This document shows positions 38,353 to 48,228 of a stretch of DNA of 64,000 nt, piece by piece. Each line of letters starts with the position of its first letter. Within the stretch, counting starts at the first letter, position 1. Position numbers and translations under genes: made by a program. The stretch lies in NCBI RefSeq assembly GCF_030316135.1, contig NZ_CP128185.1:1302001-1366000 (forward strand), in the 5' to 3' direction. The notes below the pieces were generated by a model. The model saw nothing but the letters and a program-made list of their open reading frames with translations, was not told the DNA's origin and did no database searches. The DNA comes from Aliiglaciecola sp. LCG003 (GTDB lineage Bacteria; Pseudomonadota; Gammaproteobacteria; Enterobacterales; Alteromonadaceae).

Positions 38353-39831
38353 TTATTCAGTGTCTTCACTTGTCGCTATTTGTGCTTCGTCAAGGGTGAG
38401 GGGGTCTTGTTCATCTATCCATACTAAAGTGTCATAGTAGCGGCGAATGTTATCCACGTAGCTGACGGCCTCATCGCCGCGGGCATAACCGTAACGAGTA
38501 GTTTTGTAGTACTTTTTCTGACGCAGTTGTGGCAAACGTTTTTTAACGTCGATCCACATGTCTGGGTTTCCACCTTGTTTTTGGGTCAAAACTCTTGCAT
38601 CTTCCAAGTGTCCAAGGCCTATATTGTAAGCCGCTAGCGCAAACCATATTCGGTCCGGCTCTTGAATTCGGGCGGGGATTCGTTTGAGTAATTGACTGAA
38701 ATAATCAGTGCCACCACGTATGCTTTGCTCAGGATCAAGTCGGGAGGTGATATCCAAATCTCGGGCAGTGGCTAAGGTTAGCATCATCATGCCACGCACA
38801 CCGGTAGCCGATTTGGCTTGCGGGTCCCAGTGACTTTCTTGATAACTCATGGCTGCTAACAAACGCCAATCGATATCATTAGCGTATTGCTCAAACAAGT
38901 GACGATAGGTTGGCAACACGGTTCGGGCGGAACGAATAAACTCACGGGTATCAACGTAATTGAATAGTCGGACATGACCGAAATACTTATCTTCCAAAGC
39001 AGCTAAACGACCATTGGTCTGAATTTGGCCGAAATATTCAATCAATGCGGCCAACAAAGAATCATCCTGCGCTTTATCTAATGCCCAAGCCACGCCTTGT
39101 TCTTGATTGATGGTAAAACCAATGCTTAACTCGGGATGGCGTCTGCGCAGCACAGCCAAGATGTTTGAGTCGACAATGGTGTAAGCGAGTTCATCGTTTA
39201 ACACCATCTCCATTAATTCTTCAGCGTCTTTTTCGTCAGTTTCTTGCCAATTGAGATTTGGATGAAAGGGTTTAAAGGTGCGCAATGTTTCGGCGTGACT
39301 GCTGCCAGCAATGACTAATATATCTTCGGTTAAATCCACTGCCGAGCGAGGACGGACATTCCCCTGTTTAAAGACCAACTTCTGGCTAACATTTTGATAG
39401 GCAGGGCCGAAGCGGAATTGTTCATAGCGTTCTGGGGTGACACTGATACCGGCTGCAATTAAATCTAAGTGATGATGACTAAGTTGTGGGAATAACTCGT
39501 TCAAAGTGTAATAAGGGAAGACTTCCAATCTCACTCCCAAGTATTCGGCAAAGCCTTCGGCCAGTTCATATTCAAAGCCTTCAGGTCCAGTAGCGCCATT
39601 AAAATAGGTGGTGAGACCATAATTGGTGCCAACCTTCAGAACGCCATCATCAAGGATGCGCTCGAGGGTACTGGTTGGACGCGTTTTTTCGCAAGCTGAT
39701 AAAAATATCAACAACCACAGCAGTACAAATGTGCCTAAACCTTTTTTCACTGGCGACCTTTTTTTCACATCGAGAGGTCTATTGTGACTAAATTGTTGCA
39801 GTTCATCTACTGGAATAATAAATTTGTGCAT
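38353..39831 (-). CDS. mltF: Membrane-bound lytic murein transglycosylase F
   Basis: 492-residue two-domain protein. A lipobox (LSAC, Cys47) follows a hydrophobic stretch, then a periplasmic solute-binding-like domain (about 55-290, VLKVGTNYGLTTYF) and a C-terminal SLT lytic transglycosylase domain with catalytic Glu332 in AAMSYQESHWDPQAKS and later AAYNIGLGHLEDAR. Cleaves peptidoglycan to 1,6-anhydromuropeptides. The N terminus before Cys47 is long; GTG at 39768 would give a more usual signal peptide and may be the true start. Divergent from purL, as in E. coli. Confidence 0.94.
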   Translation of the reverse strand: MHKFIIPVDELQQFSHNRPLDVKKRSPVKKGLGTFVLLWLLIFLSACEKTRPTSTLERILDDGVLKVGTNYGLTTYFNGATGPEGFEYELAEGFAEYLGVRLEVFPYYTLNELFPQLSHHHLDLIAAGISVTPERYEQFRFGPAYQNVSQKLVFKQGNVRPRSAVDLTEDILVIAGSSHAETLRTFKPFHPNLNWQETDEKDAEELMEMVLNDELAYTIVDSNILAVLRRRHPELSIGFTINQEQGVAWALDKAQDDSLLAALIEYFGQIQTNGRLAALEDKYFGHVRLFNYVDTREFIRSARTVLPTYRHLFEQYANDIDWRLLAAMSYQESHWDPQAKSATGVRGMMMLTLATARDLDITSRLDPEQSIRGGTDYFSQLLKRIPARIQEPDRIWFALAAYNIGLGHLEDARVLTQKQGGNPDMWIDVKKRLPQLRQKKYYKTTRYGYARGDEAVSYVDNIRRYYDTLVWIDEQDPLTLDEAQIATSEDTE

Positions 39832-39850
39832 AAAAGCGTAAAAACCGAGC

Positions 39851-39888
39851 TGTTTGCGCTTATCAATGGACTGATTTTACTCTATAAT
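39851..39888 (+). promoter_or_regulatory. purL promoter with possible PurR half-site
   Basis: The -10 TATAAT (39883-39888) is 17 bases from TTATCA (39860-39865), a four-of-six match to a -35. TGTTTGCGC at 39851-39859, immediately upstream, matches one half of the PurR operator (ACGCAAACGTTTGCGT), while the other half is poor. Promoter reasonably supported; PurR control is only a suggestion. Confidence 0.5.
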
Positions 39889-39966
39889 TCGCGCCTCAAA
39901 TCTTCTTGAAAACGTGAATGATGTCAAACTGTTTTGGTACATTCCACTAACCTTGGTGATAGCCTT

Positions 39967-42900
39967 ATGCTAGTCCTTCGCGGTGCACCTGCGCTTTCTG
40001 AATTTCGTCTGAATAAATTACTTGAACGCTTCGCTGCTCAATCGTTACCGATTTCTGCTGTCTATGCTGAATTTGTCCACTTTAGTCATTTAAATGGCCA
40101 GCTCAACAATAGCGAACAACAGGTACTTGAACAATTATTGACTTATGGACCTGCTATTCAAGCTCACGAACCGGCGGGAAGCCTAATGTTAGTCGTGCCA
40201 CGTCCTGGGACTATTTCACCCTGGTCATCTAAAGCCACTGATATTGCACATAATTGTGGGTTAACTCAAATACACAGAATCGAACGTGGTTGCGCTTACT
40301 ATTTACAGATTGATGGAAATTTATCGGCATCGCAAGGTGTTCAGGTTAATGAGATCATCCATGATCGAATGACTGAAGTGGTAATGGCCGAATTGCAGGA
40401 TGCTAACGTGTTATTTAAGGCTGAGCAGCCTAAACCTTTTACTAGTGTGGATATATTAGCTGGCGGACGAGATGCATTGGTCAAGGCCAATACTCAAATG
40501 GGATTGGCGCTGGCTGAAGATGAAATTGATTATTTGGTAGAGAATTTCCAACGCTTAGGTCGTAATCCGAATGACATTGAATTATATATGTTCGCGCAGG
40601 CCAATTCAGAACATTGTCGGCACAAAATTTTTAATGCTGACTGGACCATCGATGGGATAAAACAGCCCAAGTCGTTATTCAAAATGATTAAGAACACTTA
40701 TGAACTGAATCCCGACTTTGTGCATTCTGCCTACAAAGATAATGCCGCTGTAATGGAAGGTTGGGAAGCGGGCCGTTTCTTCCCTGATCCGATTTCACAT
40801 GAGTACGACTATCATCATGAAAATATTGATATTTTGATGAAAGTTGAAACCCATAATCATCCAACGGCTATATCACCTTTTTCCGGTGCAGCCACCGGTT
40901 CCGGTGGGGAAATACGCGATGAAGGTGCTACCGGTAGAGGCTCTAAACCCAAAGCGGGCTTGGTAGGATTTACCGTTTCAAACCTATGTATCCCAGGATT
41001 TGAACAACCTTGGGAACAGCCATATGGTAAGCCAGGGCGTATTGTCAACGCGTTAGAAATTATGCAGCAGGGTCCGTTGGGCGGCGCTGCATTTAACAAC
41101 GAATTTGGTCGTCCCAATATATTGGGTTACTTCCGTACTTTCGAGCAACAGGTGAATAGTTTCAATGGCGAAGAAGTGCGCGGTTATCACAAGCCGATTA
41201 TGTTGGCCGGTGGTTTAGGCAATATTCGCAGTACCCATACTCAAAAAGGTGAAATTACCGTTGGCGCAAAACTCATTGCCCTCGGTGGACCAGCCATGAA
41301 CATCGGCTTAGGCGGCGGCGCTGCTTCGTCTATGGCCTCAGGTCAATCCAATGAAGATTTAGATTTTGCCTCAGTACAGCGAGATAATCCGGAGATGGAA
41401 AGACGATGCCAAGAAGTGATTGACCGTTGCTGGCAGTTAGGCGAAAACAACCCTATTCAATTCATCCATGATGTAGGCGCGGGTGGCTTATCCAATGCCT
41501 TCCCAGAGCTAGTGAACGACGGTGGACGGGGCGCTAACTTCGAGCTACGTAATGTGCCTAATGATGAACCGGGTATGGCCCCCCATGAAATCTGGTGTAA
41601 TGAATCTCAAGAGCGTTATGTGCTGTCGGTTGCACCTGCCAATTTAGCGTTGTTCGAGTCTATTTGTCGCCGTGAAAGAGCACCGTTTGCTGTGGTGGGT
41701 GAGGCAATTGAAGCCCCTCATTTAAGCTTAAACGACAATCACTTTGATAATAAGCCGATTGATTTACCGTTAGATGTTTTGTTGGGTAAAGCGCCTAAGA
41801 TGCACTGTGACGTTACCTCTAGCCAAGCTAAGGGTGATGATTTTGATTCAGCCACGATTGAACTGACGGATGCGGCTGAGCGGATTTTACGTTTACCCAC
41901 AGTGGCGGAAAAAACCTTCTTGATTACCATCGGTGATCGCTCGGTAACAGGTTTAGTTAACCGCGATCAAATGGTAGGACCTTGGCAAATTCCAGTGGCA
42001 GATGTGGCCGTAACCGCATCATCTTTCGACAGTTATCAGGGCGAAGCCATGGCGCTGGGTGAAAGAACCCCCATAGCTTTATTAAACCATGCTGCATCGG
42101 CGCGGATGGCAGTGGGTGAGTCTTTAACCAATATTGCCGCTGCCGATATTGGTTCATTAAACCGCATTAAACTATCTGCCAACTGGATGGCTGCAGCGGG
42201 TCACCCTGGAGAGGATGCCGGATTATACGAAGCAGTTAAAGCCGTCGGAGAAGAGTTATGTCCAGAGCTGGGCCTAACCATTCCGGTGGGTAAAGATTCA
42301 ATGTCGATGAAAACCCAGTGGCAGGAAAACGGTCAAAGTAAGTCGGTTACCTCACCGCTTTCTCTGGTTATCACTGCATTTGGTGCGGTCAAAGATATTC
42401 GTAATACCTTAACCCCGCAGCTAAGAACAGACAAAGGACCTAGTAAGTTATTGTTGATTGATTTGGGCTGTGGGCAAAACCGCTTAGGCGGGTCTTGCTT
42501 AGCACAGGTTTATCAACATTTGGGTCGAGTGACGCCTGATGTAGACCAAAGTAAATTATTGAAAGGCTTCTTCAACAGTATCCAAACTCTTGTCAGTGAT
42601 CAGTTATTGTTGGCCTACCATGACCGTTCTGATGGTGGCTTGTTCACTACATTGGTTGAAATGGCGTTTGCAGGGCATACGGGCATTGACATTGATATCT
42701 CGGCACTGGTTGGAGACAACGCGGCGGTATTGTTCAATGAAGAATTAGGTGCAGTGATCCAAGTGCGTGAATCTGACCTTGATACTGTGACCCAAACGCT
42801 ACAGCAGCATGGTTTAACAGAATGTGTTCATGTTGTGGGTAGCATTAGCACTGATGATCGCATTGTGATCACCCGCGATGGCAACACTTTGATTAAACAA

Positions 42901-43860
42901 TCAAGGGGTTACTATCGCCAAATATGGGCAGAAACTACCGACCAAATGCAGCGTCTTCGTGATAATCCAGACTGCGTTGCCCAAGAATGGGCGGCGAAAT
43001 CAGATGATGCCGATCCGGGCCTACACAGTGAACTTACGTTTGATATTAATCAGGATGTGGCTGCACCTTATATCGCTAAAGGGCTATTACCGCGGGTGGC
43101 GATTTTGCGCGAGCAAGGGGTCAACTCACATTCTGAAATGGCTGCTGCATTTAACCGTGCCGGTTTTAGCGCCATCGATGTTCACATGAGTGATATTTTA
43201 AACCAGAAGGTCGATCTCGAGCAATTCGCTGGGCTGGTAGCCTGCGGTGGTTTCTCTTACGGTGATGTGTTGGGAGCGGGTGAGGGTTGGGCTAAATCTA
43301 TTTTATTTAATCCTCAGGCAAGGGAGCAGTTTGCACAATTTTTCGAGCGCTCTAATACCTTTAGTTTAGGGGTGTGTAACGGTTGCCAAATGTTATCAAA
43401 TCTTAAATCACTTATTCCAGGTGCGGATTTGTGGCCGCATTTTGTCACCAATCGTTCGGAACGATTCGAAGCGCGGGTGGCGATGTTGGAAGTTCAGCAA
43501 AGCGACTCAATATTCTTCCAAGGCATGCAGGGCTCGAGAATGCCTATCGCGGTATCTCATGGCGAGGGTAGAGCAGAGTTCAAACATACGGGTCATTTGA
43601 GACAAGTGCAAAATAGCAGTGCGGTGGCGCTAAGGTACATTGATAATTACGCAAATGTGACCGAACAGTATCCGGCTAACCCTAACGGCTCACCGGATGG
43701 GATTACCGGTCTAACCTCAACTGACGGTAGGGCTACTATCATGATGCCACACCCTGAGCGAGTATTCAGAGCCGTGGCTAACTCGTGGCAAGCCGATGAT
43801 TGGCAAGAAGATAGTCCATGGATGCGGATGTTTAGAAATGCCAGAGTATTTGCAGGTTAA
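39967..43860 (+). CDS. purL: Phosphoribosylformylglycinamidine synthase
   Basis: 1297 residues from ATG 39967 (upstream in-frame starts extend into the leader). Single-chain gammaproteobacterial PurL: N-terminal domain, FGAM synthetase core with [11 protein letters not shown] and the ATP site ([19 protein letters not shown] as [15 protein letters not shown]), and a C-terminal glutaminase with catalytic Cys in [10 protein letters not shown] and the His/Glu of [10 protein letters not shown]. Fourth step of purine synthesis. It is closed by a terminator. Confidence 0.97.
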   Translation: MLVLRGAPALSEFRLNKLLERFAAQSLPISAVYAEFVHFSHLNGQLNNSEQQVLEQLLTYGPAIQAHEPAGSLMLVVPRPGTISPWSSKATDIAHNCGLTQIHRIERGCAYYLQIDGNLSASQGVQVNEIIHDRMTEVVMAELQDANVLFKAEQPKPFTSVDILAGGRDALVKANTQMGLALAEDEIDYLVENFQRLGRNPNDIELYMFAQANSEHCRHKIFNADWTIDGIKQPKSLFKMIKNTYELNPDFVHSAYKDNAAVMEGWEAGRFFPDPISHEYDYHHENIDILMKVETHNHPTAISPFSGAATGSGGEIRDEGATGRGSKPKAGLVGFTVSNLCIPGFEQPWEQPYGKPGRIVNALEIMQQGPLGGAAFNNEFGRPNILGYFRTFEQQVNSFNGEEVRGYHKPIMLAGGLGNIRSTHTQKGEITVGAKLIALGGPAMNIGLGGGAASSMASGQSNEDLDFASVQRDNPEMERRCQEVIDRCWQLGENNPIQFIHDVGAGGLSNAFPELVNDGGRGANFELRNVPNDEPGMAPHEIWCNESQERYVLSVAPANLALFESICRRERAPFAVVGEAIEAPHLSLNDNHFDNKPIDLPLDVLLGKAPKMHCDVTSSQAKGDDFDSATIELTDAAERILRLPTVAEKTFLITIGDRSVTGLVNRDQMVGPWQIPVADVAVTASSFDSYQGEAMALGERTPIALLNHAASARMAVGESLTNIAAADIGSLNRIKLSANWMAAAGHPGEDAGLYEAVKAVGEELCPELGLTIPVGKDSMSMKTQWQENGQSKSVTSPLSLVITAFGAVKDIRNTLTPQLRTDKGPSKLLLIDLGCGQNRLGGSCLAQVYQHLGRVTPDVDQSKLLKGFFNSIQTLVSDQLLLAYHDRSDGGLFTTLVEMAFAGHTGIDIDISALVGDNAAVLFNEELGAVIQVRESDLDTVTQTLQQHGLTECVHVVGSISTDDRIVITRDGNTLIKQSRGYYRQIWAETTDQMQRLRDNPDCVAQEWAAKSDDADPGLHSELTFDINQDVAAPYIAKGLLPRVAILREQGVNSHSEMAAAFNRAGFSAIDVHMSDILNQKVDLEQFAGLVACGGFSYGDVLGAGEGWAKSILFNPQAREQFAQFFERSNTFSLGVCNGCQMLSNLKSLIPGADLWPHFVTNRSERFEARVAMLEVQQSDSIFFQGMQGSRMPIAVSHGEGRAEFKHTGHLRQVQNSSAVALRYIDNYANVTEQYPANPNGSPDGITGLTSTDGRATIMMPHPERVFRAVANSWQADDWQEDSPWMRMFRNARVFAG

Positions 43861-43978
43861 TCCTAGAGCATAGTATATAGAGGGCGAATGAATAGTTTTT
43901 AGCGCTTCGCCGGTCTGTATGCTGAGTAAATGGTAAAACATTTACTTTGGTGATTTCCTTCGAGCAAATGCTCATTTT

Positions 43979-44005
43979 AGCGCCCAATTTTTTGGGCGCT
44001 TTTTT
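43979..44005 (+). terminator. Terminator after purL
   Basis: AGCGCCCA and TGGGCGCT form an eight-base stem with a T-rich loop, followed by five or more T. Confidence 0.9.
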
Positions 44006-44234
44006 AAATATCATAATAAATCAAGTGGAAATTATTACTTTTAACCAACAAAGTACTTAGTCTATTGATTTCATTAAATAAAATACTTGTCAATTATACC
44101 TTAGTAGATTAGAGTAATCTGAGTGTCAGTATTCTGACGCGTTTCGCTGTAAGAATTATTGGATATGGCGAAAAAGAATGGATTCTTTCTAACCTTCTGT
44201 GTCTGAATAACTATAATAACAAAGAGATACTCAC
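44006..44234. other. Leader region before the 47-residue peptide gene
   Basis: No gene is seen; together with 43861-43978 it makes a gap of 374 bases between purL and the next frame. AT-rich sequence with TTGTCA near 44090 and a GATTAGAGTAATC palindrome near 44107 may hold the promoter. The leader from there is over 100 bases, long for such a small gene, so regulation at RNA level is possible. Confidence 0.4.
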
Positions 44235-44378
44235 ATGAATCGTTCATCGAAAGGGTTTGGCTTAGCAGGCGTATTTGCGACTGTCTTAATTTTGGTCATT
44301 ACAGCTGTTATCAGTTCCTCAGCCAATTCTGCCACGGGTCAGGGGCAACCAACAAATTTAGTCGCTGCAAGCAAATAA
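44235..44378 (+). CDS. Small 47-residue membrane or secreted peptide
   Basis: ATG at 44235 follows AAAGAGA at good spacing; the frame ends TAA at 44378. The product starts MNRSSKGFGLAG, then a hydrophobic core (VFATVLILVITAVI) and a polar tail ending LVAASK. It could be a single-span membrane peptide, or a secreted peptide cleaved near SSANSA. It converges with the Smr gene, ten bases away. Not recognised; the start and composition support translation. Confidence 0.55.
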   Translation: MNRSSKGFGLAGVFATVLILVITAVISSSANSATGQGQPTNLVAASK

Positions 44379-44388
44379 GCTGAACACA

Positions 44389-44973
44389 CTACCTTTTACG
44401 CTGCAGTTCTCTATTCTGTAGTTTGTCCTGTTCGCTTTTTTTAAGCATCACGTACACCGAAGCCGCACCACCATGCTGTTGTTGAGCACTGTGAAAAGCT
44501 AGTACTTGAGGCAACTCTTTTAGCCACTGATTAACATAGCTTTTCAGCATGGCAGGAAAGGGTTTGCTGTGTAAGCCGATGCCATGCTTAATAAGCAGTG
44601 TTCGCTGACCATCTTGCTGAGCTTGGAGCATTTTTTCAAACAGTAGTTGTCGTGCCTGGGTAAATTTCAATTTGTGTAAATCTAGCACCCCATCAATTTT
44701 ATATTTTCCCAAACGTAAATTTTTGAATACACCATGTTGTACCCCAGACTTCTTAAAACTGAGTTGATCTAACGGATCAACGGGTTCAACGCATTCCACA
44801 CTTAGGTTATTGTTAGGTAAACTATGCTCACGTTCCAAGGCTTGGCGTTTTAGCTGCTGAGCAAGTGTATGCTGAGGCTTGAGCGATACCACAGGATCAT
44901 TCTTACGTAGAGGTTTAACATCTTGCATGGCATCGAGAAATGATATCTCGTCACTGCAATCTGTATTCGTCAT
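44389..44973 (-). CDS. smrA: Smr-domain protein (SmrA-like endonuclease)
   Basis: About 194 residues. The Smr/MutS2 C-terminal domain occupies about 85-185: YKIDGVLDLHKLKFTQAR is the DLHG-like first motif and LLIKHGIGLHS the HGxG motif, followed by LAFHSAQQQHGGAASVYVML. The N-terminal ~80 residues are charged. Such proteins nick DNA or RNA; SmrB acts in ribosome rescue, SmrA is less understood. ATG at 44973 with GGAGG upstream is preferred over TTG at 44985. Confidence 0.85.
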   Translation of the reverse strand: MTNTDCSDEISFLDAMQDVKPLRKNDPVVSLKPQHTLAQQLKRQALEREHSLPNNNLSVECVEPVDPLDQLSFKKSGVQHGVFKNLRLGKYKIDGVLDLHKLKFTQARQLLFEKMLQAQQDGQRTLLIKHGIGLHSKPFPAMLKSYVNQWLKELPQVLAFHSAQQQHGGAASVYVMLKKSEQDKLQNRELQRKR

Positions 44974-45101
44974 ACTATCCTCCAAGTAATCAAATTGACC
45001 TGTAAAGTATAAATTCTAATAGTTAAGCGAATACTACGAGAGGCATTCGGTTTCTGATCCATTTATGTCACAATCTTATAAAAAGTTCATTGGGAAGAAA
45101 A

Positions 45102-46997
45102 ATGAAAAATTCGAAAATATTGATTGGTGTGCTAACCATAGCATTGGGTGCTTGCTCACCTGCAAAAAATACTAGCGAGCAACCCGCCACTGCAAAGCAA
45201 TCTACTACTGAAAATTCGAGCACAATGGAGGCGGGCAAAGATTACCACTCGTTTGCTAACCCAGATGTTATTCGGGTCACGCATATTAATTTGGATCTTA
45301 CGGCTGACTTCACCAAGCAACAATTAATTGGTAGTGCGGAACTGCAATTCAAGCGCGTACAACCAAAAGCGAACGAGCTAGTTGTTGATACACGAGGTTT
45401 AACCATCGTTAATGTGACGGCCAATGGCGAAGATATCGATTATACCTTGCAGCAGGCTGATCCGGATCTTGGTGCTGCATTGCATATCAGCGTTCCTGAC
45501 AGTGCACAATCAGTGACAGTTGCATATCATACTTCTTCTGACTCCTCAGGGGCTCAGTGGCTCACTCCGGCACAAACTGCAGGCAAGCAACATCCATTTT
45601 TATTCACTCAAGCACAAGCGGTGCACGCTAGAAGCTTTATACCGTTACAAGATTCTCCACAGGTCAGAGTTACCTATGATGCGACTATACGCACACCTGC
45701 AGAATTATTAGCGGTTATGAGTGCGGCTAATGATCCTGATACGGAACGTGATGGCGTGTATGAATTTCATATGCCGCAGCCTATCCCCTCTTATTTGATC
45801 GCACTTGCCATTGGGGATTTGCAGTTTAAAGCAATGGGTAAACGCACGGGTGTTTATGCAGAGCCTGCTTTGCTCGAAGCAGCAGCGGCAGAGTTTGAAG
45901 ACACGGAAAGCATGTTAGAAGCTACTGAAAGCACTTATGGCCCTTACAGTTGGGATCGTTATGATTTACTTATATTACCGCCGTCATTTCCCTTTGGTGG
46001 GATGGAGAATCCGCGCTTGTCGTTTATTACGCCAACGGTTATCGCAGGTGACAAAAGTTTAGTTTCCCTTATTGCCCATGAACTCGCCCATAGTTGGTCA
46101 GGGAATACGGTTACCAATGCAACGTGGCGTGATCTTTGGTTGAATGAAGGATTTACCACCTATTTGACTTACCGCATCATGGAAATGATCTACGGCACTG
46201 ATAGATACAATATGGAAGCTGTATTGGGTTATCAAGACTTGCAAGCAGACATCAATAGTCTCGATGAGAATGACCAAATTCTGGCAATTGATTTACGTGG
46301 ACGCAATCCAGACGATGTTTTTTCAAATATTCCCTATGAAAAAGGGGCGCTATTTTTACGAGAAATTGAACAGAAAATCGGTCGTGACAATTTTGACCAA
46401 TTCTTGCTAAATTATTTCGAGCATTTTGCGTTTAAGAGTATTACCACCGACGAATTTATCGCCTATTTAGATAAAACCTTGTTAACCACCTATGCTGATA
46501 AGCTCGACAAAGCACGTATTCATCAGTGGATATTCGAACCGGGTTTACCGGAAAATGTGGCGGTACCGCTCTCGGATGCTTTTACTAAAGTTGATAGTGC
46601 GCGAACAGGTTGGTTGGATGGCAGTTTAAAAGCTGCTGACATTGATACCCAAGACTGGACCGTACATCAGTGGTTATACTTTTTGAATAATATGCCAGAG
46701 CAGCTTTCTGAAGCGCAAATTGTGACGTTGGATATGCAATTTAAGTTGACTCAAAGCAAGAATAACGAAATTGCCCACAGTTGGTTAATGATAGCGGTAA
46801 AGAATGATTATCAGCCTGCGTTTGACCGCTTGTTTGATTACCTCACGACTATTGGTCGTAACAAGTTGGTCAAGCCGTTATATCGTGAGTTAGCCAAAAC
46901 ACCAGAGGGTAAAGCATTTGCCAAACGTGCCTTTGACATTGCTAAGCCGGGTTATCATCCGCTAACGGTGAAAGCTAATCAGGGTTTTGTTGAATAA
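45102..46997 (+). CDS. M1-family aminopeptidase lipoprotein
   Basis: About 631-residue lipoprotein with lipobox LGAC near residue 18. The N-terminal beta-sandwich is followed by a thermolysin-like zinc domain: His326-Glu327-x-x-His330 in IAHELAHSWSGN and the third ligand Glu349 in WLNEGFTTYL. The exopeptidase motif FGGMENPRLSF precedes it. The C-terminal domain resembles leukotriene A4 hydrolase. It would trim N-terminal residues from peptides at the cell envelope. ATG at 45102 follows GGGAAGAAA. Confidence 0.93.
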   Translation: MKNSKILIGVLTIALGACSPAKNTSEQPATAKQSTTENSSTMEAGKDYHSFANPDVIRVTHINLDLTADFTKQQLIGSAELQFKRVQPKANELVVDTRGLTIVNVTANGEDIDYTLQQADPDLGAALHISVPDSAQSVTVAYHTSSDSSGAQWLTPAQTAGKQHPFLFTQAQAVHARSFIPLQDSPQVRVTYDATIRTPAELLAVMSAANDPDTERDGVYEFHMPQPIPSYLIALAIGDLQFKAMGKRTGVYAEPALLEAAAAEFEDTESMLEATESTYGPYSWDRYDLLILPPSFPFGGMENPRLSFITPTVIAGDKSLVSLIAHELAHSWSGNTVTNATWRDLWLNEGFTTYLTYRIMEMIYGTDRYNMEAVLGYQDLQADINSLDENDQILAIDLRGRNPDDVFSNIPYEKGALFLREIEQKIGRDNFDQFLLNYFEHFAFKSITTDEFIAYLDKTLLTTYADKLDKARIHQWIFEPGLPENVAVPLSDAFTKVDSARTGWLDGSLKAADIDTQDWTVHQWLYFLNNMPEQLSEAQIVTLDMQFKLTQSKNNEIAHSWLMIAVKNDYQPAFDRLFDYLTTIGRNKLVKPLYRELAKTPEGKAFAKRAFDIAKPGYHPLTVKANQGFVE

Positions 46998-47024
46998 GCA
47001 AAACAGTAAAGTGTTTAGGTAATA

Positions 47025-47050
47025 AGCGGGATCAGGTATCCCGCTTTTTT
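47025..47050 (+). terminator. Terminator after the M1 aminopeptidase gene
   Basis: AGCGGGAT and ATCCCGCT form an eight-base stem with a five-base loop and six T. Confidence 0.92.
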
Positions 47051-47084
47051 ATGGGATTCTAGTTGCTGCGATGCAACAACCTAA

Positions 47085-48015
47085 TCAGATCTTATGCTCT
47101 TTCGATTGGGCGTTGATTGTGGGGTGCCCTACAATTAAATTATCAGTTTGCCTAATAGCATGTATGTCTTTGTTGTCGTAGGGAAGCGCTGTCAAAAAAT
47201 GTCGCATGCAATTTAGTCTAGCGCGTTTCTTGTCATCGGATTTAATAATAGTCCAAGGCGCATCAGCAGTGTTGGTGTAAAAAAACATCGCGTTTTTTGC
47301 TTTGGTATATTCATCCCACTTGGTGACAGCAAATTGATCTATGGGGGTGAGTTTCCATTGCTTTAGCGGATCGGTCTGACGTTTCTTTAAACGCTTTCTT
47401 TGTTCTTCAGCGGTGACTGAAAACCAATACTTAAACAGGTAAATTCCACTTCGTACTAACATCCTTTCGAATTCGGGGGGCTTGGCGCATGAACTCTAGG
47501 TATTCAGCCGGTTGGCAAAATTCCATGACTCGCTCAACCCCAGCTCTGTTATACCAAGAGCGATCAAACAAAGTGATTTCGCCTTTAGTCGGCAAATGTT
47601 GGATATAACGTTGGAAATACCATTGACCGCGCTCGGTATCTGATGGTTTTTCTAAGGCGATAACACGAGCGCCACGTGGATTTAAGTGTTCCATAAAGCG
47701 TTTTATGGTGCCTCCTTTGCCTGATGCATCCCTTCCTTCAAACAAGACGACAATGCGTTGGCCACTTTCTTTGACCCATTTTTGCGCTTTTAACAATTCT
47801 ATTTGTAATTCTTGTTTATGAGACTCATAACTGTTCTTCGACATGTTGGATTTATAGGGGTATTCACCCGCTTCGAAGGCATGAGTGATAAAATCCGGAT
47901 CCTGTCTATGTTCCGCTAATTGATGCAACGACTCGCCTCGAGTAGATTTAGCGTCAGTTGTTTTGATTTTATTCTGCTCATTATTTTTTTTATCCTGCAT
48001 ACCCATACCAATCAA
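47085..48015 (-). pseudogene. ppk2: Polyphosphate kinase 2, frame broken by one base
   Basis: The N-terminal part (47478-48015 region) carries the PPK2 Walker A FEGRDASGKGGTIKRF and Walker B FDRSWYNRAGVERVM, and the C-terminal part (47085-47462) carries GIYLFKYWFSVTAEEQ, DPLKQWKLTPID and TADAPWTIIKSDDKKRARLNCMRHFL. Together they make a full-length enzyme of about 300 residues. The frames meet at a run of six G on the + strand (47475-47480, six C in the coding sense). With one C fewer the protein would read RQAPEFERMLVRSGIYLF, the usual family sequence. It would convert polyphosphate and nucleotides. The cause may be a sequencing error, a real mutation or slippage at the homopolymer. The start could be ATG at 48006 or 48000. 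Confidence 0.88.
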
Positions 48016-48228
48016 TAAAACGATATGATTAGTGTAGCCATATTTTTTCTGGTTACAGTGAAAATTGACTATTTATTGATGCAGATCAGTTGGTTTGTGC
48101 GGCAATTGTCACGATCAGCAGCGAAACTTGAATAACACAGCGGTTTCTGATTGCAGCATGGGTTGAACTGTTGCAAAGTAGGCGGCTGATAACCCATAAA
48201 AATATTATTACGAAATTAAGGAATTGTT

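Noticed and set aside
39851-39866. Full PurR operator before purL
   Set aside because: Only one half-site matches; the other half has several mismatches, so I kept it only as a weak note in the promoter entry.
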